The notes beneath the pieces are model-generated. The model had not been told where the DNA came from. It saw nothing but the letters and a program-made list of their open reading frames with translations, and did no database searches. From positions 248,001 to 312,000 of the forward strand of contig CAVQKF010000014.1 of NCBI GenBank assembly GCA_963712955.1: a stretch of 64,000 nucleotides of DNA. Direction: 5' to 3'. The translations under genes were made by a program, and so were the position numbers. The stretch is from DATFVJ01 sp963712955 (lineage in GTDB: Bacteria > Actinomycetota > Actinomycetes > Streptosporangiales > Streptosporangiaceae). Shown one piece after another: positions 26,079-34,137 of this stretch (its first letter is position 1; each line of letters opens with the position of its first letter).

Positions 26079-26815
26079 ACCTGCCCCACGTGCTCGGCGC
26101 CCTGCCCGCGGGCCTGCACGAGGTGATCTTGGTCGATGGCCACTCCACCGATGACACGATCGAGGTCGCCCGCCGGGCCCGGCCGGACATGAAGATCGTC
26201 CGGCAGACCCGCCGGGGCAAGGGCAACGCGCTGGCCTGCGGGTTCGCCGAGGTGACCGGCGACGTCATCGTCATGCTGGACGCTGACGGGTCGGCCGATC
26301 CCGGTGAGATCCCGGCCTTCGCGGCGGCGCTGGCGGCCGGGGCCGAATTCGCCAAGGGCACCCGGTTCGGCCGGGGAGGCCGCAGCCACGACATCACCCG
26401 CTTACGCAGGGCCGGCAACGCCGCCCTGAACAGCCTGGTGAACCTGCTCTTCGGCACCCGCTACACCGATCTGTGCTATGGCTACAACGCCTTCCGGGCG
26501 CACCTCCTGCCAGTGCTCGACCTGCCCTCGTTACAGGCCGCCGGCGATTCAGCCGGCGGGATGCAGTGGGGCGACGGGTTCGAGATCGAGACCCTGATCA
26601 ATGTCCGGGTCGCCCAGGCCGGCGCCCGGATCACCGAGGTCGGCAGCACGGAGCAGGCGCGCCTGCACGGGGAAAGCAACCTGAACGCGATCTCGGACGG
26701 GATCCGGGTGCTGCGCACCATCCTGGCCGAGCGCCGCCGGGCGCACCGGATCGGCCGCGCCGCCGCCGCCGGCCAGGCGACCGCGGACCGGGACCTGGTG
26801 GGGGACCCGAGCTGA
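26003..26815 (+). CDS. GT2 glycosyltransferase (DPM/DPG synthase-like), 270 aa
   Basis: ATG 26003 follows an AGGGGGAT ribosome site. The GT-A core has SVVIPALNEARNLPHVLGAL, VILVDGHSTDDTIEVARRA, RRGKGNALACGFAEVTGDV and the metal site VMLDADGSADPGEI. This is the layout of polyprenyl-phosphate mannose/glucose synthases. No C-terminal membrane helices are present. It probably makes a lipid-linked sugar donor for the locus, or adds a sugar directly. Its promoter and first 25 codons are duplicated at 14.3 kb, where a dead copy lies. Confidence 0.85.
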   Translation: MGDLPAEGKFSHRVSVVIPALNEARNLPHVLGALPAGLHEVILVDGHSTDDTIEVARRARPDMKIVRQTRRGKGNALACGFAEVTGDVIVMLDADGSADPGEIPAFAAALAAGAEFAKGTRFGRGGRSHDITRLRRAGNAALNSLVNLLFGTRYTDLCYGYNAFRAHLLPVLDLPSLQAAGDSAGGMQWGDGFEIETLINVRVAQAGARITEVGSTEQARLHGESNLNAISDGIRVLRTILAERRRAHRIGRAAAAGQATADRDLVGDPS

Positions 26816-26884
26816 CCCACGGCGCCGCGCTCGCAGCCACGACGTCCGCTGGGGTTGATGCCGCGGACCAGGTGCAGCCCGGGG

Positions 26885-28312
26885 CTACGGCTTGCCTTTG
26901 CGCTGAGATCGGCTGCGCTTGGACCTGGGCTGGCGGCGCAGGACCGTGGGCCGACCGCGCTCATCTTGGGACCTGCGGCGGCCGATCCGCCTGAGGTGGT
27001 CGACCGCCTCGTATCGAGCTTCGAAATCGTCGGTTTGCTCAGCCATGCTCAGAGCGGCGTGGAAGTGGGCCTCTGCCCCGTCGAGGTCGCCGAGGGCGGC
27101 CAGAGCGTCACCGGCATGCACCCGGACCGAGAAGTCGTCGGGCCAGCGGGTCAGGTTCGCCTCGACCTGGGCCTGGGCCTGCTCGGCTAGACCGGCTTCG
27201 GCCAGCGCGACCGCGACCTCACCGTCAAACAACGCGCGGTCGCCGGGGTCGACCCGTGCGAGGGCGTCGCCCACCATGGCGGCCTCGGCTCCCAGACCGG
27301 CGCGGCCAAGGTCGAGGACGAGGTTGACCAGCCAGTCGGGGAGCTGGCCCTCCAACTCGGGCTCCTGTCCGAGCGCGATGGCCAGTTCGCCGGCGCGGCC
27401 GGGGAACCAGCTGGCCGCCTCGGTGACGAGCCGGGCGCGCGTCGCCAGCTCCTCGGGCTCCGGGACCACGTACATGGCCTCGTCCGCGCCGGCGAGCCTG
27501 GTCGCCAGCCCGCTGGGCAGATGCGGCAACTCAAGCCGCCTGGAGGCCTCGCTGAGCGCTGCCCATCCGCGTGGGTTGCTGGCATTCGCCCGGGCAAGGC
27601 GTTTGCGGATCACCGCCTCCGCCTCGTCGCTGTGAGCCTGGCACATCCGCTCTTGGGCCTCGGCCAGGTCGGCAGGGAAATTGAACCGGCGGCCCGCACA
27701 CCCCGGGCAGCCCAGACGTGATGGGGCGGCGGCCGCGAGCTCCACCGGGGAGCGGTCGAGTGCGACCGGACCGAAGGCGTGCTGGATGATGTCGGTGATC
27801 GCACCCAGGCCGATGTCCTCCCACCCCGCTGACGCCAGCCGTATGGCGGCCTGGCCGAGTGCGGAGCCGGCCGGGAGGTCGGCAAGCAGGTCAGGTACTG
27901 CCCCCTGCGTGACCAGGCGCGGGTAGCGGCCAGAAGCCACGGCATCCTCATGCGCAGCAGCGGTAACGACCGCAGAGCCAGCCATTGCGCTCAGCACGGC
28001 TGTCACGGTGCCGTCCCGCTCGGTGGCCAGCTCGACCAGCGACCAGGCGGGTGCATACACCACGATCTCCAGGCCGGGCGGGCCCGCGTTGGTCGTGGCG
28101 AACCCCTCTGGGCGGGGTGCGAGCCGCTCAAGGGGATCCCACGTGATCACGAATAGGCGCAGCGCGTCGGCCATTCGGGCCTGAGCGGGAGAAAGGCCGG
28201 TCCACCCGGCGCTCAACTCGACCAGCTTCTTCTCGGTGACGGGCGCTGCGGCCAGCAGCTGCTCCACCTCGTGGGGCAGACCCGCGAACATATCGCCGCC
28301 CACGCTTGTCAT
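26885..28312 (-). CDS. Tetratricopeptide-like protein with a zinc-binding knuckle, 475 aa
   Basis: ATG 28312 gives MTSVGGDMFAGLPHEVEQLL; a later ATG is possible. The N-terminal half is alpha/beta and holds a single CPGCAGRRFNFP knuckle near residue 200. The C-terminal half is helical repeats of about 34 residues, for example VGDALARVDPGDRALFDGEV, and AGDALAALGDLDGAEAHFHA, typical of tetratricopeptide folds. The last 30 residues are strongly basic (RRQPRSKRSRSQRKGKP), suggesting nucleic-acid contact. I know no defined function. It stands alone, on the opposite strand to the GT2 gene. Confidence 0.7.
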   Translation of the reverse strand: MTSVGGDMFAGLPHEVEQLLAAAPVTEKKLVELSAGWTGLSPAQARMADALRLFVITWDPLERLAPRPEGFATTNAGPPGLEIVVYAPAWSLVELATERDGTVTAVLSAMAGSAVVTAAAHEDAVASGRYPRLVTQGAVPDLLADLPAGSALGQAAIRLASAGWEDIGLGAITDIIQHAFGPVALDRSPVELAAAAPSRLGCPGCAGRRFNFPADLAEAQERMCQAHSDEAEAVIRKRLARANASNPRGWAALSEASRRLELPHLPSGLATRLAGADEAMYVVPEPEELATRARLVTEAASWFPGRAGELAIALGQEPELEGQLPDWLVNLVLDLGRAGLGAEAAMVGDALARVDPGDRALFDGEVAVALAEAGLAEQAQAQVEANLTRWPDDFSVRVHAGDALAALGDLDGAEAHFHAALSMAEQTDDFEARYEAVDHLRRIGRRRSQDERGRPTVLRRQPRSKRSRSQRKGKP

Positions 28313-28443
28313 GATCCGAATGTACAGCCGAACGTGTACGACAGGCTCTACGTTGCAACAAAGTGGCGTTCACGGTCAGCTTGCCCGGGAAACCCCCAAA
28401 CGCCAGCCGCCCGGCACGAGAAGCGCGAGTGCAGGGGCGCCGC

Positions 28444-28507
28444 TGCGCGTGAGCCGTTCGGGATAATGTCCTGGATTTTCTCCGAACGGCTGTCGCAGCG
28501 TGTCGCG
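28444..28507. repeat. Copy 2 of the dispersed hairpin element
   Basis: Perfect arms AGCCGTTCGG (28452-28461) and CCGAACGGCT (28482-28491) with a 20-base loop, followed by GCAGCGTGTCGCG as in copy 1. Similarity to 7474-7539 runs through the arms, the loop end TTCTCC and the tail. It is located 130 bp upstream of the TPR-like gene. Confidence 0.65.
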
Positions 28508-28648
28508 GTCCCCATAGCAGCCTCTCGTCCGGCAGGGCGGGCCGGTGGCGGGTGGCGTGGGCATTTTACCTTCACGGTTCTCGGCCACTCGTGGCGCGTC
28601 TGGCTGCGGTGCCCCTGCTTGCTCGGGAGCCAGCGGTAGCCGGGCCTG

Positions 28649-28951
28649 ATGACTGATGACCTGACCGGCTACAGGCAGGACCATTCCGGCGAGGAAACGG
28701 CGCGTCAGCGCGGCTTTGCCCGCCCGGCGCGGCGGGTAAGCCTCGATAGCATGCCGGCAGCGAGCTGCGACTATCACGAGTATCAAGTGATCAAGACGTT
28801 CACCGTCGACGCCGGGCCGATCGCGCCGTGGTTTGGCCAACCGGGCCACGGCCTGCAATTCCAGCTGGATCCCACCCTGATTCCCGGCGCGCCGTCCACG
28901 ATCAATGTCGGGTGGCTGGTATCCAACGGATACATGGAGCGGCTGAACTGA
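28649..28951 (+). pseudogene. C-terminal fragment of a TNT-type toxin domain
   Basis: From about 28772 this frame reads YHEYQVIKTFTVDAGPIAPW, then FGQPGHGLQFQL and ends GWLVSNGYMERLN. The sequence G-PIAPWFGQPG followed by a closing LV-GY(L/M) motif is the end of the TNT (tuberculosis necrotizing toxin, NAD+ glycohydrolase) domain, which occurs at the C-terminus of secreted polymorphic toxins. Only about 60 residues of the domain remain; the part before it is not toxin-like. It is a displaced fragment, and no immunity gene is recognised beside it. Confidence 0.7.
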
Positions 28952-29570
28952 GCCGCCGGTTGGGGAGCCATCGTCGCGTCAGTCGCCCGCCCGACCTCTA
29001 TTTCGACGCGATCTGCCAGCTACACGCGGAGCGCCTGTGGCGTGGGCGCGCCGTGGGCGCGTGGCCCTGATCGGCGACGCTGGTTGGTGCGGCTCGCCGC
29101 TGACCGGGCTCGGCACAAGATGAGCGCCTGGCCAATGCGCAACCTCCTCGCCAGGCAATTCCGGAAGGCGGACGGAATCACCGTCAAGGACTACGCCGCC
29201 TGAGCCGCCCGGTCCGGCGAGTTTGGCTTCAAGCCAGCCCGGCCACCTCGCCGGCGCGGGCGCGGACGGCGATCCAGCCTCGGATGTCGCGTCACGGCCG
29301 TGGGGCGAAACCTGCCGCGTGAACGACGCCGGATACGACCAGGGCGCGCCCATGCCGCCAGCGCGAGATCGCCAATCAGGGAACCGCCAATCCGCCGCCG
29401 ACAATGATCATTTCGGCGTGAGAATCCCCCCAATGGGGGAGCATTTCCCGTGGTCGCGGAGCCAGTTTACCTGCCGGACCGGATCCCGGTCCGATGACAA
29501 CGGCGGAGCGTCAAGACCCCAAGCGCGGGGCCTTGCATGACAATGCGTGAGCACATAACGATCCGGCGAG

Positions 29571-29603
29571 ATTACAGAGTGTAATTCTTCGAACTCATTA
29601 CAC
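29571..29603. promoter_or_regulatory. ATTACA / TGTAAT palindrome cluster
   Basis: A perfect inverted repeat GTGTAAT-N11-ATTACAC (29579-29585 and 29597-29603) with TTCGAA near its centre is preceded by a further ATTACA half-site at 29571-29576. It is AT-rich in a very GC-rich setting, so it looks like an operator. It lies 430 bp before the NlpC/P60 gene. Confidence 0.45.
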
Positions 29604-30033
29604 ACCGTAGTTTTTTTCGGATCTTGGACGCCACGAAACGGCGATTTACGTGATTCTCTCCGAAGCCGGGACCGCCCGGGCCCGCCGATGTGGGCCTTGC
29701 CGTACACGGCCTCGCGTGATTGGGTCCTACGGACGAGTGCTAGACCTCTGAACTGCGGAGATGCGCCCCGTACACGGCCTGATCCATGGGTGCACCTCTG
29801 TCATGCATTGGTCTGGCTTGGACACCTCTTACCGCGTTCTGCGGGCCCATGAGGCCGTTAGCGGGCATGGGTGTGTTGCGCTGTGTAACAGGTCACACAC
29901 TGTGGCAATTATCACGATAAAGCCCTTTTTACGCGCGAACGTGCAAGCGTGAGCGAAGCAATGAACCGGCAAAAGGAAACGAGGCGGCCCCTGAACCAGC
30001 CTGGATGGTTTCAGATGCAACGAAGGAGAACAG

Positions 30034-30489
30034 ATGGTTCGCATTTTCGTGATCATGATGTCCCTGGCCATGACGTCGCTGACGTTTCTCGCCCGGCCCG
30101 CGCATGCCGCGACCCAAGCCGTCCGGCACCCCCTGCGCTACACCGCCTATGAGTACGCCACGGCACAGGGCGGCAAGTGGTACTGCTGGGGCGGCACCGG
30201 GCCGTCATGTTACGACTGCTCCGGGCTCGTCTATGCCGCCTATAGGCACGTTCACATCTTGCTGGGCCGGACCACCTACGACATGCTGAGCAGCGGCCGG
30301 CTGCGCCGGATAAGCCACGCGCAGGCGCGGCGCGGGGATCTGGCATTCTTTGGCACCGGGCACGTGGAGCTTTTCGACCACTCCAACATCACCTTCGGGG
30401 CGCACGCATCCGGCACGCGGATCGGTTACGCGCGGTTCGGCTCGTACTGGCACCCCACGGCCTATTACCGCGTGAGGAACGCCGGGTAA
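30034..30489 (+). CDS. Secreted NlpC/P60 cysteine peptidase, 151 aa
   Basis: A strong ribosome site (AAGGAG) lies seven bases before ATG 30034. A signal peptide (residues 1-25, cleavage after RPAHA) is followed directly by a small NlpC/P60 domain. The catalytic cysteine is Cys62 in DCSGLVYAAY, His110 in GTGHVELFD is the likely catalytic histidine, and the WHPTAYYRV end fits the family. Such enzymes cut peptide stems of peptidoglycan outside the cell. It has no repeat or binding domain. An AT-richer stretch at about 29890-29935 (TTATCACGATAAAG) probably holds its promoter. Confidence 0.85.
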   Translation: MVRIFVIMMSLAMTSLTFLARPAHAATQAVRHPLRYTAYEYATAQGGKWYCWGGTGPSCYDCSGLVYAAYRHVHILLGRTTYDMLSSGRLRRISHAQARRGDLAFFGTGHVELFDHSNITFGAHASGTRIGYARFGSYWHPTAYYRVRNAG

Positions 30490-30847
30490 AGGCTTCGGCA
30501 CAAATAGTAACCGACCATCTCGCCCCAGAGATGTGGCCTGTCGGCGCGCCACAATGTCATACATCACCCAGGCCCACGGGCCGCGTTTGAGACGTCCCCG
30601 GGTGGTGTGGTGGGCTGCTCTCCGGAGGCTTGCAGCCGCAAGGCGGCGGCCGCAAACAACTCCGCCGGCTCCGCCGATTCGGCCGGCTACGACCTCGGTG
30701 CACCCGAAGACACGGTGATCAGGGTCAGGCTTATGACGGTGCCCAACCATGATCCGTAAACCTCGCTCCGCCGCGCGGCTCGGGTGATGTGTGGCCGAGC
30801 ACAAGCGCTGCCCGCGCTGTGCAGGAACGTGCAGCCTGGTTCCTGCG

Positions 30848-30917
30848 ACTACCCCCCCGATAACGTCGTCCCGGCGGGCGGAATGTCCGTTTCTCGTGAC
30901 GTTTTCGGGGGGGTAGT
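30848..30917. repeat. Hairpin with 20-bp arms containing C7/G7 runs
   Basis: Positions 30848-30867 (beginning ACTACCCCCCCGATAACG) and 30898-30917 (ending TCGGGGGGGTAGT) pair over 20 bases with one mismatch around a 30-base loop. This is too long for chance. It may be a terminator, a small mobile-element footprint or a protein site. Confidence 0.7.
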
Positions 30918-31145
30918 TGTATTGCTGGCCTGCAGGCCCGTCTTACCGCCAGGGAACGTCAGGTGCTCGACCTCGTCGCCTCCGGCGCACGCAATTTTGA
31001 GATCGCACGGCGCATGGACATCGCTCCCAAGACGGTGGCTAACCACATTTCCGCGATCTTCGCCAAGCTCCAGGTGACCGACCGGGCTGGGGCCATCATC
31101 CGGGCCAGGGACGCCGGCCTCGGCCGCCCCGACCCGAAGCCATGA
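30897..31145 (+). pseudogene. C-terminal LuxR-type HTH fragment
   Basis: The frame reads GLQARLTARERQVLDLVASG, ARNFEIARRMDIAPKTVANH, ISAIFAKLQVTDRAGAIIRA and stops at 31145. This is a complete GerE/LuxR DNA-binding domain with a short tail, without the receiver or sensor part that normally precedes it; a stop lies just upstream in the hairpin. GTG 30963 would give a 60-residue product lacking the first helix, so a functional product is unlikely. Confidence 0.75.
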
Positions 31146-31291
31146 AGTCCGGCCACGCCGAGTGTGATCACCGGTGCGCGTGTGACACATAGCGGGGCTG
31201 CGGTCAGCGGGCGATGCGCGCCGGTTGTTACTCCGGGGTCGGGTAGAGTGCCAGCCAACTGAGCCATGCGCCCGCCCGAGCGAGGTATTCC

Positions 31292-33052
31292 ATGGACGGC
31301 GAGCCGCCAAGCCCCCAGACCCGTCCACCGCCCGCTGCCGGGGACCGTATCGGCAGGCGGGTCATTGTCCTGGTGCTCGCAGGGGTGACGGTCATCGGCT
31401 TGGTCCTCGTGATCGGGGTGCGCGTGACCCTCGTCCGCGCGCTGTGTGAGCAAGGGCCCGTCCGGCTGCACATCGCAGCGTCGCTGGACATCGCCCCGAC
31501 CGTGCAGCGGATCGGCACCTACTTCAACGACCTCAACCGCGACGTCGGCGGACACTGCGCTCAAGTGGAGGTCACGGAAGACCGGCCAGACGCGGTGGCA
31601 GACAGCTTGTCCGGCATGAGCACCATCCAGGGCGAGCCCCCTGTCGACGCGTGGGTTCCCGACTCCAGCCTGTGGGTGGATATCGTCCACAGCTCGCCGC
31701 GCGGTGCCGCGGCGGCGCGGCTGACCGGGACCTCAGTGGCGCTGTCACCGCTGGTCATCGCGGCACCACGACAGGTCGCCGGCCAGCTCGGCGGCTCATC
31801 TCACCTGGCAACCTGGAAGGCGCTGTTCCCGCCGTCGCTCGGTGGGCCGTCGTCCTCGCTCGGCCTGCGGATTCAGCTCCCGGATCCGGCGCAGAGCGCG
31901 ACGGGGCTTGCCACGCTCGTTGAGGCCAGAAGACTGTTAGGTGACCAGTCGGGGGCGCGCGACAAGTTCACCGCCTTCGTGCACAACCTCGTGCCCACGA
32001 CCTCCTTCGACGATCCGCAGTCGCTGCACTACTTCGCCACACTCGCTCAGCCGCCCTGGAACTCGCGGCCCGTCACGGTCACCACCGAGCAAGCGGTCGA
32101 GGCCTACAACCAGGCCAACCCGCAGCAGCCGCTCACCGCCTTCTACCCCTCCGATGAGTACGACCTCGACTACCCGTTCGTGCTGACGGCGTCCTCCCCG
32201 CTCAAGGTCCAGACGGCAGATGAGTTCGAGCAGGTCCTCCGGTCGAGTTTCGCCGCCGCGTATGTCCGTGAGGCGGGATTCCGGTCGGCAGGCGACCAGG
32301 CCAGCCAGGCGGGGAGCCAGTTCGGGATCATCGGGAACCCGCAGCCTGCGGTTGCGCTCGCAGGACCAGGGGAGGCAGGTGTGGCGCTGCAGGAATGGAA
32401 CCGGCTCAACCTGGGTGACCGCTCCCTCGTGCTCGTCGATGTCTCCGCAGCGGAGAGCCTGCCGCTCGCACCCGGCGCCCCGACCAGGCTGCAGGTGCTG
32501 AGCCAGGCCGCCAGCCTGGGCCTGTCCCTCTTCCCTGACAGCGCCGACATGGGGATCTGGGAATACTCCAGCCACATGGACGGCTCCCTGCCCTACAGGG
32601 AGCTTGTCCCGATGGGACCGCTGCCTGCCAAGCTCGGGCTCCTTACCCGGCGGCAGCAACTGCAGCAGATCGCCGACACGGTCCAGCCGAAGGCCGGTGC
32701 CGGGGCCGCCATGTACGTGTCGATCCTGGCCGCCTTCCGTGAGATGACGGCCCTGTATCAGCCGGGCCACGTCAACGCCTTGATCGTGCTCGGCTCCGGT
32801 ACGGATACCGACCGCGGCGACATCTCACTCGGCCAGCTGGTCACGACCCTGCGCAAGGAGTATGACCCGCAACGGCCCGTTGAGATCATCGCGGTCACGG
32901 GTGGGACGGACGGCGAGCTCGCGGCCCTTCAGCAGATCACGGCGATCACCCATGGTGCGTCATACACCGTCGCACAGCCGTCCGATATGTCCCGGGTGTT
33001 CTTCGACGCCATCGCGCGCAACATATGCGTGCCGAACTGCCCGGGCGTCTAG
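31292..33052 (+). CDS. Membrane-anchored substrate-binding/VWA protein, 586 aa
   Basis: The N-terminus is proline-rich with one transmembrane helix (VIVLVLAGVTVIGLVLVIGV, about 24-43). A periplasmic-binding-like region follows (LHIAASLDIAPTVQRIGTYF and VDAWVPDSSLWVDIV), as in extracellular solute-binding proteins. The C-terminal third is a von Willebrand A fold starting LVLVDVSAAESL, where the metal site DxSxS has alanine for the last serine, with GSGTDTD later. This combination is common in actinobacterial proteins of unknown purpose. It ends with two cysteines (ICVPNC), possibly a disulfide. No transporter genes lie beside it. Confidence 0.8.
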   Translation: MDGEPPSPQTRPPPAAGDRIGRRVIVLVLAGVTVIGLVLVIGVRVTLVRALCEQGPVRLHIAASLDIAPTVQRIGTYFNDLNRDVGGHCAQVEVTEDRPDAVADSLSGMSTIQGEPPVDAWVPDSSLWVDIVHSSPRGAAAARLTGTSVALSPLVIAAPRQVAGQLGGSSHLATWKALFPPSLGGPSSSLGLRIQLPDPAQSATGLATLVEARRLLGDQSGARDKFTAFVHNLVPTTSFDDPQSLHYFATLAQPPWNSRPVTVTTEQAVEAYNQANPQQPLTAFYPSDEYDLDYPFVLTASSPLKVQTADEFEQVLRSSFAAAYVREAGFRSAGDQASQAGSQFGIIGNPQPAVALAGPGEAGVALQEWNRLNLGDRSLVLVDVSAAESLPLAPGAPTRLQVLSQAASLGLSLFPDSADMGIWEYSSHMDGSLPYRELVPMGPLPAKLGLLTRRQQLQQIADTVQPKAGAGAAMYVSILAAFREMTALYQPGHVNALIVLGSGTDTDRGDISLGQLVTTLRKEYDPQRPVEIIAVTGGTDGELAALQQITAITHGASYTVAQPSDMSRVFFDAIARNICVPNCPGV

Positions 33053-33073
33053 GGCGCTCGCCGCGTTGCGCAG

Positions 33074-33121
33074 CGGCTTGCACGACGGCTTGCACGACGG
33101 CTTGCACGGCGGCCTTGCAGG
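33074..33121. repeat. 12-bp tandem repeat CGGCTTGCACGA
   Basis: Two exact units (33074-33085, 33086-33097) and two diverged ones, followed by GC-rich repeats on the same theme to about 33150. The array lies between the VWA gene stop and the aldo-keto reductase ribosome site. It could fold and end transcription. Confidence 0.7.
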
Positions 33122-33210
33122 GCGGCGTTGCACGGCGGCGTTGCGGCAGGGCCGCCGCAGGCCGCGGGGGCAAGGCTGGGAAAATGGGGGCAACCACGAG
33201 GAGGTAGCCC

Positions 33211-34065
33211 ATGAACGGTCAGGCCACTGCGGCGGCGGCAGGCACCATTGATGTCGGCGGAGATCTGACCGTGAACCGGATAGGTTTCGGCGCGATGCGG
33301 ATCACCGGCCCCGGCATCTGGGGCGAGCCGGCGGACACCGAAAGGGCTAAGGCAGCGCTACGGCGAGCCGTCGAGCTTGGCGTCAACTTCATCGATACCG
33401 CCGACAGCTACGGCCCGGAGGTGAGCGAGACCCTGATCGCCGAGACCCTCTGCCCCTACCCGGACGACCTCGTCATCGCGTCCAAGGGCGGCCTGGTGCG
33501 GCCCGGCCCCGGGCGCTGGGACACCGATGGGCGCCCCGAGCACCTTCGGCAGGCCTGCGAGGGCAGCCTGCGGCGGCTGAGGCTCGACCAGATTCCCCTG
33601 TACCAGCTCCACCGGCCTGATCCGAAGGTGCCGATCGCCGAGTCGCTCGGCGCGCTCGCCGAGCTGAAGGACGAGGGCAAGATCCGTCATATCGGGGTCT
33701 CGAACATGTCCGAGAAACAACTCCGTGAGGCCGAGCGGGTCACACCTGTCGTGTCGGTCCAGAACCGCTACAACGTGAGCGACCGGCACTCGGAGCCGAT
33801 CGTGGACCTATGCGAGCAGGAACCGCTCGTATTCCTGCCGTGGGCGCCGATCCAGGACGCGGACCGCAGCCGGGCGGCCGGCGACGCCGCACGCCGGCAC
33901 GGCGTCAGCCCGCGCCAGGTCGTGCTTGCCTGGCTGCTCGCCAGGTCGCCACAGATCCTGCCCATCCCAGGCTCCGGATCCGCCGAGCATGTGGAGGCGA
34001 ACATCGCCGCTGCCTCGATCGAGCTGAGCGGTTACGAGGTCGCCGCGATCACCAAGGAGACGTGA
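33211..34065 (+). CDS. Aldo-keto reductase, 284 aa
   Basis: ATG 33211 has GAGGAGG six to ten bases upstream. An NADPH-dependent (beta/alpha)8 oxidoreductase. The catalytic tetrad is visible: Asp in FIDTADSYGP, Tyr in the same motif, Lys in VIASKGG and His in YQLHRPD. The cofactor end motif is LPIPGSGSAEHVEANI. Proteins of this class reduce aldehydes and ketones; the substrate cannot be told. The next gene follows after 72 bp in the same direction and may be co-transcribed. Confidence 0.9.
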   Translation: MNGQATAAAAGTIDVGGDLTVNRIGFGAMRITGPGIWGEPADTERAKAALRRAVELGVNFIDTADSYGPEVSETLIAETLCPYPDDLVIASKGGLVRPGPGRWDTDGRPEHLRQACEGSLRRLRLDQIPLYQLHRPDPKVPIAESLGALAELKDEGKIRHIGVSNMSEKQLREAERVTPVVSVQNRYNVSDRHSEPIVDLCEQEPLVFLPWAPIQDADRSRAAGDAARRHGVSPRQVVLAWLLARSPQILPIPGSGSAEHVEANIAAASIELSGYEVAAITKET

Positions 34066-34137
34066 CCCTGCAGGCCCTGCCGTCCTTGCCGTTGAACGGT
34101 AGCGGAGAATGTCTTCTGAGCGCCGCAGGGAGAACTG

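Larger units (their letters stand above)
28313..30033. other. Long gene-poor stretch between the TPR-like gene and the NlpC/P60 gene
   Basis: About 1.7 kb with no intact gene. It contains hairpin-element copy 2, a TNT-toxin fragment, a palindrome cluster at 29571-29603 and an AT-richer promoter region before the NlpC gene. A short frame at about 29065-29203 ends QFRKADGITVKDYAA and may be the tail of another lost gene. The 12-mer CGTACACGGCCT recurs near 29700 and 29766. This looks like a graveyard of accessory DNA. Confidence 0.5.
30490..31291. other. Gap with a long hairpin and a LuxR relic
   Basis: About 800 bp without an intact gene. The left 350 bp shows nothing coding. The right part has the 20-bp-arm hairpin at 30848-30917 and the regulator fragment after it. 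Confidence 0.5.

Noticed and set aside
29880..30033. c-di-AMP (ydaO-type) riboswitch before the NlpC/P60 gene
   Set aside because: Such leaders are known before wall-hydrolase genes in actinobacteria, but I could not find the conserved core in this leader.
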